From NCBI GenBank assembly GCA_029237775.1, contig JAQZBR010000001.1:434001-498000 (forward strand): a stretch of 64,000 bases of DNA, in the 5' to 3' direction. The notes under the pieces were generated by a model, which was not told where the DNA came from, did no database searches, and saw only the letters and a program-made list of their open reading frames with translations. Position 1 is the stretch's first letter, and each line of letters opens with the position of its first letter. The position numbers and the translations under genes are program-made. Of the stretch, positions 25,101 through 33,704 are shown piece after piece. The DNA comes from Bacteroidota bacterium (GTDB lineage: Bacteria > Bacteroidota > Bacteroidia > 2-12-FULL-35-15).

Positions 25101-26005
25101 TCAAGGTGACTTAGCGATGCCGGCAATGAAGGCAGATTAGTGAGGTTATTGTTATTGCATGTAAGTGAGAATAAGGTTGAAGGCAACGCAGGAATCGCAG
25201 TCAATAAATTGTTTCCGCAGGAGAGTGTAAGCAATACATCTGGTAACTGAGGCAATGCAGTCAGCTGGTTGAAACAGCAAATCAATTCCGACAATGAATC
25301 CGGTAAAACAGGGAGACTGGTCAGGCTGTTAGTGCTGCAATCTAAGATCCTTAACAATAAAGGCAAAGCCGGCAAGGCAGATAAAAGATTATTTCTACAA
25401 TTGATCGAAATAAGTGAATCAGGTAAAGCTGGAAGACTTACTAATTGGTTTTCATAACAGTTTAAAGCGGGTATATTCGGGGGAAGAGCAGGAAGACTGT
25501 CTAATTGGTTTGTCGAACAGTCAAAAGAAGTGATAGTAAAAGGTAAAGCCGGAATACGTTTCAGAGAGTTACTGTTGCAATTAAAATTTATCAGATGTAC
25601 AGGTAATAACGGAAGGCTGTCCAATGAATTCATCGAACAGTCAAAAGAATTTAATGAATCGGGCAGCTCCATTATATAGATCAAACGGTTCACTGAACAG
25701 TTCAACGTTTTGAGCGAATCAGGTAAATTAAGGAGCGTATCAATTTTATTATTACTGCAATTCAACTCTTTCAACGAAGTGAAATATTGAATCCCCTCAA
25801 GATTACAAATAGTATCATAAGAAACATTCATTGTGATCAGGGACTTTACCTGTGTATTTGACGTATCCAGTTGATTGCCGGACATAGCACCGGGCAAATG
25901 AACATTCAACCAATTGGCGAAATGCTGGTCAGGTATAGTAACTGTCTGAGCTTTACTAAAAAAGCTTAGAACAACAAGAGCCAAAACAATCAGAATATTT
26001 TTCAT
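22187..26005 (-). CDS. Giant leucine-rich-repeat surface protein with T9SS type B (gliding-motility CTD) domain
   Basis: 1272 aa. Order: signal peptide (1-19); a capping region; twenty LRRs of exactly 20 residues (about 76-476) with consensus SLxxLxCSxNxLxxLPALPx; an SdrD-B-like carrier domain (about 510-575, GYTFIDDNNSCLRDSL); Ig-like and DUF7619-type domain (about 735-850, SHDPNIKETYP...YTVHFQNTG); further Ig-like domains; and a CHU_C/type B CTD (about 1188-1272, IPNSFTPNGDGLNDEF...VTVVR). The PALP-type 20-residue repeats resemble those of YopM/IpaH effectors more than the 23-residue type. Likely a surface adhesin. Unlike the two other type B proteins here, it has no PorP/SprF gene beside it. 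Confidence 0.88.
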   Translation of the reverse strand: MKNILIVLALVVLSFFSKAQTVTIPDQHFANWLNVHLPGAMSGNQLDTSNTQVKSLITMNVSYDTICNLEGIQYFTSLKELNCSNNKIDTLLNLPDSLKTLNCSVNRLIYIMELPDSLNSFDCSMNSLDSLPLLPVHLINFNCNSNSLKRIPALPFTITSFDCSTNQLDSLPALPPNIPALNCYENQLVSLPALPDSLISINCRNNLLSALPALPLLLRILDCSTNSLTSLPVLPDSLSELICCFNQLTALPQLPDVLLTLSCGNNLLTAIPALPSTLFSLTCNNNNLTNLPSLPASLSHLDCSFNSISTLPTLSVSLHYLDCSRNQLYNLPALTSSLCSVICSGNYLSNIPSLPGSLRTLICSNNPLINLPSLATLYHLDCRNCTLDSLPAIPASLANIDCSNNSIWVLPVMMNSVSSLKCDNNMLSGLPVLSPSLYELSCSNNNIHCFEEFPSSLQWLNIDNNPYSCLPNYLPVMSSNDLAHPLCVTSDTTNNPYNCTGAKGIVGYTFIDDNNSCLRDSLDVDLTNIALELFDSTGQFIGQTYTAVNGIYHFTKLPGVYEVRVDTSAMAISPQCANPGIDSLVTLTSIDPLVSNVNFGFNCKPGFDVGVRSVVDIGLVFPGETHELRINAGDMTQWYNMDCAAGLSGQVEVTINGPVSFSGIIPGALMPTVNANVFTYSIANFGSIINTQAFGLLLTVDPSAGDGDDICVSVNVSPFSTDRDTTNNSSVFCYNVVNSHDPNIKETYPEAVPLNYDGWLTYTVHFQNTGSAPAINIALKDTLDSQLDLSTFQATAYSHNNQVVLNGNALLIVFPHINLTDSTSHADSSKGYFQYRIKPLTGLGCGTEIHNTASIYFDFNAPVVTNTTTNAYPSFPEPLVISDTSVCNGSSLTLNLFSEGNHINWYDSNNSLLLIGNTLNLQNLTMSAVIHVQAISDEGCNGSVQSMNVTVAPPVTSPITSVEDTLCITDSLLLTASTINGWSYHWSGPVGFNSSLEDPQLSELSEMNSGYYQLYVSNGDCRSDTSGVYIQIEALPYIQVTNNPYICFGDNVDLSAHGNLRQLSWSNRQHTETINVAPVESSLYTVSGSNACGSLWQNILVTVYELPVAVAFDATLLTGEATPLHAEGGSSYSWYPGNGLSCSDCADPIVAISESQYYTVTVTDEHGCMDTTDLFVNVVEEKNTAYIPNSFTPNGDGLNDEFNISGTNIQDLQMVIYERSGEKMYESKGRNSSWNGTLKTQELGAGTYVYTVRIIFEDGSIANKKGYVTVVR
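24580..25780 (-). repeat. 60-bp coding repeat: twenty LRR units
   Basis: Within the LRR gene, 60-base units repeat about twenty times, each encoding one 20-residue LRR with a Cys and an Asn at fixed positions. Units differ clearly at the DNA level, so the array is old or diversified, not a fresh tandem expansion. Confidence 0.85.
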
Positions 26006-26508
26006 GATCTATACATTTTATTACTGAAGTAATCTGCTTCAGTCTCCTGCCGGATCTCAACATCCCCATGTTTAGCCACCGGCAGGTCGACTGTAGCATT
26101 ATTATGCATCAAATGTATTTCATCCTTCAGGCAGTATTGGACCAAGTTTTACCGAAAATATACATGTCAATGACACAAAATGTCCCGACAAAAACTCCCA
26201 AACACCTGATTCTATTGAGAAGACACCTTCCTAAACCGTACATCTCAAGCGGATTTCCAAACCTTTTCAAAAATATACATGTCTAAAGTGAGTATTCATC
26301 CTTTTCGATTTTATAAATAGCGTAAAACCAACCGGATTTCTTTTTATATTTATAAGAGGAGAGAGAAATGAAATCCTCTGTGGATTATGGAACATAAGCG
26401 TTACAGAGCCGTAACAAGTCCGGAACACAATTTAATTAACTGAATTTTTGGAATTAGGATTAAAGAAGACAAGACCACGCTCTAAACAATATTTCAATAA
26501 AAATATAC
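26006..26508. other. 503-base gap with three copies of AAAATATACATGTC
   Basis: The 14-base word AAAATATACATGTC occurs at 26155-26168, 26270-26283 and 26500-26513; the third contains the start codon of the next gene. The second is followed by TAAAGTGAG, like the gene start TAACAAAGT, as if the start region had been copied. A short hairpin ACTGAAG/CTTCAGT lies at 26023-26043. CAAATGTA at 26110-26117 could be a -7 box for the LRR gene on the minus strand. No gene seen. Confidence 0.5.
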
Positions 26509-28059
26509 ATGTCTAACAAAGTTTCCGAGCAACTTCACCGCCTGATAAAATCCCTGAGCAAGTCTGAGAAAAGGTATTTCAGCCTTTATGCATCAAGACA
26601 TACACTCGGGGATAAAAACAATTATCTGAAGCTTTTTGAAGCTATCGACAAGCAAACCGATTATGACGAAGAAGCGATCATGCATCAATTCCGGAAAGAG
26701 GCCTTCGTGAAAAAGTTCTCCATTGCAAAAGCCCGTTTGTACGATACAATTATGGACAGTCTGGATGCCTTCCATTCCAACAGTTCGATTGATGCACAGC
26801 TAAAAAAAGACCTTCATTGCGCAGAAATACTCTACAAGAAAACACTCTACGATCAATGCGCAAAACTTTTGTCGAGTGCAAAAAAAACGGCTACGCGTTT
26901 TGAGCGACATTCATCCATATTAGAGATCAGCCTTTGGGAAAAACGTTTAATAGAAACTGAGAATTATGCAGGGAAATCGGATGATGATATTGTCGCCATA
27001 CTGAAAGAAGATAATATTACCAGCGAGAAGATCAAAAACTTCAATGAGTACTGGAACATCAAAAGCCGTTTCTTCATGATCCTTAATAAACAAGGTAAAG
27101 TGAGAAATTCCGAAGAGCTTGCCAATTTTAAAAAGATCATTGATAACACATTATTGAAGGGCGAAGACAAAGCCTTATCCACAGAAACAAAATATCTTTT
27201 TCATCATATCTATAGCGCATATCATTTTGGTATCGGTGATTATGAGAAGAGCTACAACGACCTGGTAAAGAACCTGGTTGTCATCGAAAGCAATCCCGAT
27301 ATTTTCAGGGAAGAGCCGAATATCTATTTTTCTGTTCTTACCAACGCAATTTACATTGGTAGCCAGCTCAAAAAGTTTGATGAAGTATTTGCCAACCTGA
27401 AAAAGCTGCGCGCCACCTGGCAGGAGCTTGAAAATGGGAAGAATGAAGATCTTGAAGTAAAGCTTTTCTCTACTGCTATGAGCATAGAGCTCAGTATTTA
27501 TTGTCTCACCGCAGAGTTTGAAAAAGCAATTGAGCTCGCACCGAAAATAGAGGCCAAATTAAATCAGTACCCGGGAAAGTTCACGAAGCTTCGTATCGCT
27601 TCATTCTGCCTTAACATTGCAACAGCATACTTCGGCATGGAGAAATATTCAGCTGCATTAAAATGGACGAACAAGCTTCTCAACGATGTCTCAATTGAAG
27701 AAAGCCGCGATCTGCATTGCTATGCACAGATCTTAAGTCTCATTATTCACATCGAATTAAAGCATGACGACTTCATTCCGCACGCTTTTAAATCAACACA
27801 CAGATATTTAAGCACACGCAACAGGGTATATAAATTCGAGAACGTGTTCCTGGACTTTGTTGGAAAGATCCTCAAAACAAAGAACAGGGAAGAGCAAACA
27901 AAATATTACAAGCAGCTGCGATCGGAACTCACCGAGCTTGAAAAAGATCCTTTTGAAAAAGTTGTTTTTGAAAATTTCGATTTTGTTTCCTGGGTGGAGA
28001 GTAAGATCAAACGTGTTCCTTTCAGGGAGATCGTGGAAGAGAAGATCAAGGTTTCGTAG
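26509..28059 (+). CDS. Conserved helical protein, unknown function (TPR-like)
   Basis: 516-aa, all-helical, soluble protein without signal peptide. The N-terminus (EQLHRLIKSLSKSEKRYF, then KAFVKKFSIAKARLYDTIMDSL) has the look of a conserved Bacteroidetes family that I remember only as hypothetical. The rest consists of paired amphipathic helices with A-x-Y/F positions as in TPR proteins (for example AAYFGMEKYSAALKWTNKLL). No catalytic motif seen. The stop TAG is the first word of a TAGTTGGTAG repeat. A scaffold or adaptor role is plausible but not shown. Confidence 0.75.
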   Translation: MSNKVSEQLHRLIKSLSKSEKRYFSLYASRHTLGDKNNYLKLFEAIDKQTDYDEEAIMHQFRKEAFVKKFSIAKARLYDTIMDSLDAFHSNSSIDAQLKKDLHCAEILYKKTLYDQCAKLLSSAKKTATRFERHSSILEISLWEKRLIETENYAGKSDDDIVAILKEDNITSEKIKNFNEYWNIKSRFFMILNKQGKVRNSEELANFKKIIDNTLLKGEDKALSTETKYLFHHIYSAYHFGIGDYEKSYNDLVKNLVVIESNPDIFREEPNIYFSVLTNAIYIGSQLKKFDEVFANLKKLRATWQELENGKNEDLEVKLFSTAMSIELSIYCLTAEFEKAIELAPKIEAKLNQYPGKFTKLRIASFCLNIATAYFGMEKYSAALKWTNKLLNDVSIEESRDLHCYAQILSLIIHIELKHDDFIPHAFKSTHRYLSTRNRVYKFENVFLDFVGKILKTKNREEQTKYYKQLRSELTELEKDPFEKVVFENFDFVSWVESKIKRVPFREIVEEKIKVS

Positions 28060-28327
28060 TTGGTAGTTCGGAGACTGTTCACCTGTTAATTATAATGCTG
28101 CCGAAAATTTTAAATAAAATGTTCGTAGTTGGTGGTTTGTAGTTGGGAGACGGTTAGCATGGTAACTATAATGCTGCCAATATTTTCCGGTAATAACTTA
28201 AACACATTCGGTTACCCGTCTACGAACTCCGAACTAAGTACTCCCAACTTATTCTACAAATATTTCCGGTGAGAAATGAAATTCATAGGGAATCGTCTAC
28301 GAACTTCGAACTACAGACTCCCCTTCC
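28057..28327. repeat. Array of four TAGTTSGTAG-type repeat copies, two in each orientation
   Basis: Two direct copies (28057-28111 and 28123-28182) share TCGTAGTTGGT, a GAGAC-GTT block and TATAATGCTGCC. Two inverted copies follow (about 28210-28250 with GTTACCCGTCTACGAACTCC, and 28291-28324 with CGTCTACGAACTTCGAAC). Direct and inverted copies could pair over tens of bases. The first supplies the stop codon of the upstream gene, the last the final codons and stop of rlmF. Confidence 0.7.
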
Positions 28328-29250
28328 TTCATAAAAGTCCAGGCAACGATCCTGCTTTTCTTCTGTCCCTGCGACATATTGATCGTCTTCACCTTTGTAG
28401 CCTTTACTTTTTCCAGTGTTTTGTATATCGCAGGTAAATGGTGCTTATCTGAAACAAGCGTACTGAACCACAAAACATTTTTTGCAAACTCAACACTTTC
28501 AAGGATCATATAATAAATGAATGAGGCTTCACCTCCTTTGTAGATCAATTCATTGTTCTGTCCACCAAAATTCATCGAGCCATCAGCAACTCTTTTCGAA
28601 CCAAGGTTCTTATTCTTTCTTTCTGTTCCGGCTGCCGCAGCCTCTGCCGAAGTATGAAAGGGCGGGTTACAAATTACCGCGTTGTAAAATGAATCCTTTT
28701 CAATAATGTCTTTGAAGAACTTCCCCCCATCTGTTTGCAATTTACAGTCAACACCGTGAACCAACACTTTATTTGAAGTAATAATTTTCTTTGCTGAATT
28801 TATCGCGACAGGGTCAACATCAGATGCAGTAAAATGCCATCCGTATTCTTTTCTTCCTATGATAGGATAAACACAATTAGCACCAACCCCGAGATCAAGA
28901 ACAGAAACAGAATCGCCTTGAGGAATAACCCCGTTATTACTCTCCGCAAGAAGATCAGCTATGTAGTGAATGTAATCTGCCCGGCCGGGAATAGCGGGAC
29001 ACAAATAACCATCCGGAATATCCCAATAGCTGATTTCGTAAAACTGCTTGAGAAGTGCTTTATTGAGGGCTTTAACAGCTTTCGGGTCAGAAAAGTCAAT
29101 CGACTCATTCTTATATTTATTTCCCGATAGGAATTGCTGCAACTCACCCGAAACACTCACAAGCTCACGGAAATTATAAGGAGCCCTGTGTTTATTACGC
29201 GGATGAAGGTTTGTTTTTATTTCCGAATCATTACCAGAATTTTCTTTCAT
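28297..29250 (-). CDS. rlmF: 23S rRNA (adenine-1618-N6)-methyltransferase RlmF
   Basis: Methylates A1618 of 23S rRNA with S-adenosylmethionine. The 317-aa protein has the SAM motif VLDLGVGANCVYP (117-129), the acid DVDP, and the N6-adenine methylase motif NPPF (195-198) followed by the RlmF-typical HTSAEAAAAGTERKNKNLG. N-terminal HPRNKHRAPYNF is also typical. Its last residues (ESVVRSS) and stop are encoded by a dispersed TAGTTCG repeat, so the natural C-terminus has probably been replaced or extended. Forty bases upstream is pepP on the same strand. Confidence 0.95.
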   Translation of the reverse strand: MKENSGNDSEIKTNLHPRNKHRAPYNFRELVSVSGELQQFLSGNKYKNESIDFSDPKAVKALNKALLKQFYEISYWDIPDGYLCPAIPGRADYIHYIADLLAESNNGVIPQGDSVSVLDLGVGANCVYPIIGRKEYGWHFTASDVDPVAINSAKKIITSNKVLVHGVDCKLQTDGGKFFKDIIEKDSFYNAVICNPPFHTSAEAAAAGTERKNKNLGSKRVADGSMNFGGQNNELIYKGGEASFIYYMILESVEFAKNVLWFSTLVSDKHHLPAIYKTLEKVKATKVKTINMSQGQKKSRIVAWTFMKEGESVVRSS

Positions 29251-29289
29251 ATCTAACTGATAATTTTCGTTTTATTATTTTCCTGATTA

Positions 29290-30579
29290 TTACTTCGCCA
29301 TCAAGGCTTCGATCTCATCCGCTTCTAACGGGATGTTTTTCATCAGATCAACCGGACCATTCTCTGTTACAAGAATATCGTTTTCTAAACGGATACCAAG
29401 ATTTTCCTCGCGGATATAAATCCCCGGCTCGCAGGTAAATACCATTCCCGCTTCGAGCTTGCGATTGAAGTCCCCTACATCATGCACGTCAAGGCCTAAG
29501 AAATGCGAAGTGCCATGCATGAAATATTTTTTATAAGCCGGCCATTCCGGGTTTTGATTTTTGATATCATCCTCCGTGATCAAACCCAAACCAACAAGCT
29601 CTTTCTCCATTAATTTACCAACTGCTTTATGATATTCAGGAATTGTATTGCCAACGGTCAACATAGCAGTTGCAGCTTTCATAACGCGCAAAACAGCATT
29701 GTAGACCTGCTTCTGGCGTGGCGTGAATTTTCCGCTTACCGGAACACAACGGGTTAAATCACTCGCATAATTCCCATACTCCGCTGCCACATCAAGCAAG
29801 ATCACATCGCCTGCCTGGCATTCTTTATTATTATCTACATAATGCAAAACACATGCATTGAAACCTGATGCGATGATCGGACCATATGCAAATCCGCGCG
29901 AACGGTTCCTTACAAATTCGTGCACCAGCTCTGCTTCTATCTCATACTCCATAACTCCGGGCTTCACGAAGCCTAATAATCTTCTGAAACCTTTTTCTGT
30001 AATATTACATGCCTGCTGGATCAAATCAACTTCATGTTTCGACTTTATCGCACGCAGCTTATGCATGATCAATGCAGAACGCTCATATTTATGCAAAGGG
30101 AATTTCGACATGATACCTTTATTGAAACGCATTTCTGCTGTTTCTGTATCGATATGTCTTCTGCTGTGCTCGTTGCTGTTGAGATAAATGTTTTCCGCCT
30201 GAAAAATGACTGACTTGAGGAAAGACTCAAAATTACTGCTCCACATCACAGTTTTAATCCCAGACACTTTTGTCGCCTCCGTCATATTGAGCTTAGCTCC
30301 CTCCCATATAGCAATCGTTTCATTTGTTTCACGCACAAATAAAACTTCCTTATGCGAGTTTGTTTTCGCATCAGGATAGATCACTAAAAATGTTTCCTCC
30401 TGATCAACTCCTGTCAGGTAAAACAGATCTGAATTCTGAACAAAGCCCATCGAACCGTCAGCGTTTGTGGGCATAATATCATTACTCACAAACAGAGCTA
30501 TCGAATTTGGCTTCAGGCTCGCAGCAAAACGCTTACGATTCTCAATAAAGAGTGCAGGATCAATCGGAGTGTATTTCAT
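29290..30579 (-). CDS. pepP: Xaa-Pro aminopeptidase (aminopeptidase P)
   Basis: Cytoplasmic dimetal peptidase that removes an N-terminal residue before proline. The 429-aa protein has an N-terminal creatinase-like domain (about 1-165) and the M24 pita-bread domain with ordered metal ligands: Asp in LLDVAAEYGNYASDL (two Asp), His in HGTSHFLGLDVHD, Glu in CEPGIYI and Glu in RLENDIL. The second His (LDVHDVGD) is also present. First gene of a probable pepP-rlmF transcript; a -7 box is 25 bases upstream. Confidence 0.93.
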   Translation of the reverse strand: MKYTPIDPALFIENRKRFAASLKPNSIALFVSNDIMPTNADGSMGFVQNSDLFYLTGVDQEETFLVIYPDAKTNSHKEVLFVRETNETIAIWEGAKLNMTEATKVSGIKTVMWSSNFESFLKSVIFQAENIYLNSNEHSRRHIDTETAEMRFNKGIMSKFPLHKYERSALIMHKLRAIKSKHEVDLIQQACNITEKGFRRLLGFVKPGVMEYEIEAELVHEFVRNRSRGFAYGPIIASGFNACVLHYVDNNKECQAGDVILLDVAAEYGNYASDLTRCVPVSGKFTPRQKQVYNAVLRVMKAATAMLTVGNTIPEYHKAVGKLMEKELVGLGLITEDDIKNQNPEWPAYKKYFMHGTSHFLGLDVHDVGDFNRKLEAGMVFTCEPGIYIREENLGIRLENDILVTENGPVDLMKNIPLEADEIEALMAK

Positions 30580-30603
30580 TTGGAATTATTATTTATAGAA
30601 TCT

Positions 30604-30611
30604 CAAAGATA
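30604..30611 (-). promoter_or_regulatory. pepP -7 box
   Basis: CAAAGATA on the plus strand reads TATCTTTG on the minus strand, an exact TAnnTTTG. At the -33 position there is only CTGG, so strength is uncertain. Confidence 0.5.
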
Positions 30612-30645
30612 GAATTTAAATTATGTTTTACCAGCTTCTGTTATT

Positions 30646-30683
30646 AAGAACGCCTCTGCATTTTTACTTGCAGAGGCGTTCTT
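30646..30683. terminator. Intrinsic terminator, 15-bp stem
   Basis: AAGAACGCCTCTGCA pairs with TGCAGAGGCGTTCTT around an 8-base loop; eight T follow on the plus strand. It lies 15 bases after the type B protein gene (minus strand), which it most likely serves; it also insulates pepP. Confidence 0.85.
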
Positions 30684-30698
30684 TTTTTATTTTTAATA

Positions 30699-33692
30699 TT
30701 AGTGAATGATCGTGATATTTCCTTTTTTATTCACTTCATTTTTTGATTCGGCATCAGCCGGCTGATCACCGGAAACAATAAATGTCGCTTTTATAAAATA
30801 CACGAATACGCCTGAATTCAAGAGGTTACCTTTATAGATCCCGTCCCAGCAGAAGTCCGCATCTGTCGACTGGTAAACCATTTCGCCCCAGCGATCATAG
30901 ATCACGATCAGAAATTTATCCACACAATCATTCCATCCGTAAAGGCACAGCTCATCATTATAACCGTCACCATTGGGAGTGAATGCATTTGGAACTTCCA
31001 GATTACTGTTCGTTAAGCACGGGATTTCCACAACAATCTTTGTGCAGGCGCTATCAACACATCCCATCGTATCGGTTACAGTGACACAGTATGATTGCGT
31101 TTCCGGAGGAGTAACAACGGTGGTGTCGCATGTCGGACAAGCCGCGCTAACAGCAGGATTCCAGTAATAGGTATTTGAAGTATCGGAGTTTGCGGCAATT
31201 GTAGCGCTGTTACCGATCCAGATAAGCTGCGTTGAAGTAATATTGATCGCAGGCAAAGGGCGAATCAGAATAACAGCCGTGTCTTGTCCTCCGGTTTGAC
31301 AACCTGCAAGACTTGTATCATTTTGGAGTGTATAAGTAACAGTGTAATTTCCCGGTGTGCTTGATGTAAAAATGAGTTCACCTGTAGAGTCTACAAGACT
31401 CAACCCCGGAGTGGAAGTGAACACTCCGCCAGAATCAAATCCCGGCACAAGGAAAGGCAGCTGGTTAGTATCATTTGCACAAACTGTTTGATAAGCAAAC
31501 CCTAAGGTTGGAGAAGCAGGTGGATTGATTGTAATGCTTGCAACTGAGCTACCCGCAGGACCACATGCCGAAGCAGGAACAGTGTATGTTACATTAAATG
31601 TTCCGGTAGGGCTCGCAGCCAGATTAATAATTCCGGAGGATGCATTGATACTCAAACCGCCCGAAGCTGTAAAAGTACCACCCGGAGTCATACCCGGTGA
31701 CGGGTTGATCATCGGATTTGCCCCTAATTTACAAACAGGGCTCGTATAAGAAAATGCTGTTGTAGGAGTACCCAGAGGAATTGAATATACGGTCACGGTA
31801 TCTGAGATCACACAACCATTCGCATAGCTAACGGTTGCATAATAATCACCGGTTGTATCAACATATACTGTTGAAGTGTTTGCAGAATTGAACCAGGCGT
31901 ATGAGCTGACACCGGCTGATGGCGTAGCTATTGCAGAAAGCAAAGTGCTGTCACCTTCACAAAAGGTCAATGCGCCATAAGTTATATCAAGTGATGATGC
32001 AGTAACAGTAACTACCGGAGATGTTGCTGTACAGCCCCCTGCGTCTGTGACAGTGACAGAGTAGGTTCCACCCGGCACACTTACTGAATCATTACTGCTC
32101 CCTGTTGACCAGCTGATATTCGGATACAAAGAAGCAGAATCAACATAAAGGTTTGCAGTTGATCCACCACAGATCGCCAGCGGTCCAAGTATCAAAGGCG
32201 TTGGCGAAGGCCTGAAAAGAACACTGTCCGGAACAGATTTAAAACATCCATTCTTTTCTACTGTTAAATAATAAACATCGTCATCAGTGACTGTGATCGG
32301 TCCACCGGAAACACCGTTACTCCAAAAATAATTATCATAAACTGAAGCATTGGTAAGAGTGAAAACAGATGAACCGGAATTAGCACAGATCACAGATGGA
32401 GATTCGGTAATTACGGGGTTTGGGGGCGGAGTTCCTACTATGATTGGAACTGTGTATGAGATCACCGTACTCGCAGCAGGAGAACCGTCATCAGTCGCTG
32501 TTATGGAAATCGTATGAATACCCGCAAGGCCTGCGTTTGCTACGATTCTGAAAGTAATTGTGCCAACAGCACCAAGTGTCGTGTTTAAAACAGTAAAACC
32601 GGTTCCGAGGGTCGGTGCTGAAGCTGTAATCGATACGATGTTCTGGCCCGGATCTGGTCCGGTAAAGTTTAATGTATAAACAAGCGTATCAGTCGGGTCA
32701 CAAATTTTAAAACTGTCGCAGGCACTTATGTATGGAGTAAGTACAGGAGGTATATTTCCACTTGGCGCACAGGTGGAGACGTATATCGTTTTATTGTCGA
32801 GATAATCTATCCCATCATTGTTTGTATTACTTCCGGGCCCATCAAAGGCATTTCCGGCCTGATCGAACCGCCCCAGCTGAAAATAATTAAGTCCGTCACC
32901 TTTGTTAATTCCCGCAGTTGCCGGAGTGCCACCGAATCCACCGGAACCACCGGAAGCACTTCCTGTCGTCCACTGCATATCACCATAGCACAAAGCAACA
33001 TTATTTCCGTTGGGAAGGATCGGATCATTACCATCTGTAATGATCACCTGGAAATCGTTTAATAAGTCGCCTGCACTTGGATAATATCCTACGTGATCCC
33101 ATCTGACGATCATTGACGTGGGTGTAATTTTATAATGCACATAACCGCTCAAGGGGTTTTGAGTATCAACATCAGCCCAGAACGGAGCGATCATCACTGT
33201 GTCATTCGCGGTTGAAGATGTTGATCCTGCCGGAAATCCACCGGAGCTGAAGGAGAAAATACTTCCACCGAAAGAAATATTTCCGTTATTATTAATGTAA
33301 ACACTATTATAGTTAGTTCCATAAAAGCAAAAAGTAAAAGGCAATTGTATTGAGTCTGTAGATCCATCATCATTTCTATATTCCGGGGGTGAATACCCGC
33401 TAAATGGAGCTGCACTGAATGTGGCATCAAGAGGAACCATGCAATCACAAGAAGTGCTCCTTTCACCCTCTTGCAATTTTGGTTTCGAAGGTTGTAGTTT
33501 AACATCAGCATGCGCAGATTTTTGTGTGGTGCCGGTTTTATCATCCATGATGATATAATTCACTCCCTTTTTCAATTGCCCGTTAGCCTTCATGTTGTTA
33601 TAAACCTGTTGTGGCAGGAGCACTTTATTCTGTGCAAGTGCAGTAAAGGAAACAACAACTAATAAAAAAATAGTGTATAGTGTATTTTTCAT
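30699..33692 (-). CDS. NIDO-domain surface protein with T9SS type B CTD
   Basis: 997-aa secreted protein. Order: signal peptide (1-20); a nidogen-like (NIDO) domain (about 95-320) seen in YGTNYNSVYINNNGNISFGG, MIAPFWADVDT, NDFQVIITDG and GINKGDGLNYFQLGRF; then a cadherin-like and several Ig-like domains with repeated TVTDAGGC and VYSIPLGTP turns; and a type B CTD (last 95 residues: VPNAFTPNGDGYNDEL, YDRWGEMVYQS, ITIIH). NIDO is best known from animal adhesion proteins. It is 12 bases after a PorP/SprF gene on the same strand, the usual partner arrangement for type B cargo. Probable adhesin; ligand unknown. Confidence 0.88.
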   Translation of the reverse strand: MKNTLYTIFLLVVVSFTALAQNKVLLPQQVYNNMKANGQLKKGVNYIIMDDKTGTTQKSAHADVKLQPSKPKLQEGERSTSCDCMVPLDATFSAAPFSGYSPPEYRNDDGSTDSIQLPFTFCFYGTNYNSVYINNNGNISFGGSIFSFSSGGFPAGSTSSTANDTVMIAPFWADVDTQNPLSGYVHYKITPTSMIVRWDHVGYYPSAGDLLNDFQVIITDGNDPILPNGNNVALCYGDMQWTTGSASGGSGGFGGTPATAGINKGDGLNYFQLGRFDQAGNAFDGPGSNTNNDGIDYLDNKTIYVSTCAPSGNIPPVLTPYISACDSFKICDPTDTLVYTLNFTGPDPGQNIVSITASAPTLGTGFTVLNTTLGAVGTITFRIVANAGLAGIHTISITATDDGSPAASTVISYTVPIIVGTPPPNPVITESPSVICANSGSSVFTLTNASVYDNYFWSNGVSGGPITVTDDDVYYLTVEKNGCFKSVPDSVLFRPSPTPLILGPLAICGGSTANLYVDSASLYPNISWSTGSSNDSVSVPGGTYSVTVTDAGGCTATSPVVTVTASSLDITYGALTFCEGDSTLLSAIATPSAGVSSYAWFNSANTSTVYVDTTGDYYATVSYANGCVISDTVTVYSIPLGTPTTAFSYTSPVCKLGANPMINPSPGMTPGGTFTASGGLSINASSGIINLAASPTGTFNVTYTVPASACGPAGSSVASITINPPASPTLGFAYQTVCANDTNQLPFLVPGFDSGGVFTSTPGLSLVDSTGELIFTSSTPGNYTVTYTLQNDTSLAGCQTGGQDTAVILIRPLPAINITSTQLIWIGNSATIAANSDTSNTYYWNPAVSAACPTCDTTVVTPPETQSYCVTVTDTMGCVDSACTKIVVEIPCLTNSNLEVPNAFTPNGDGYNDELCLYGWNDCVDKFLIVIYDRWGEMVYQSTDADFCWDGIYKGNLLNSGVFVYFIKATFIVSGDQPADAESKNEVNKKGNITIIH

Positions 33693-33704
33693 TTTAAATT
33701 GTTC

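Noticed and set aside
24580-25780. 60-bp periodic array that could look like CRISPR or a satellite
   Set aside because: It is in frame within the LRR gene, every unit codes for one 20-residue LRR, and units differ at the DNA level; there are no identical repeats or spacers.
26068-26286. 72-codon frame in the 503-base gap
   Set aside because: No recognisable motif or start signals; it spans two copies of the AAAATATACATGTC word.
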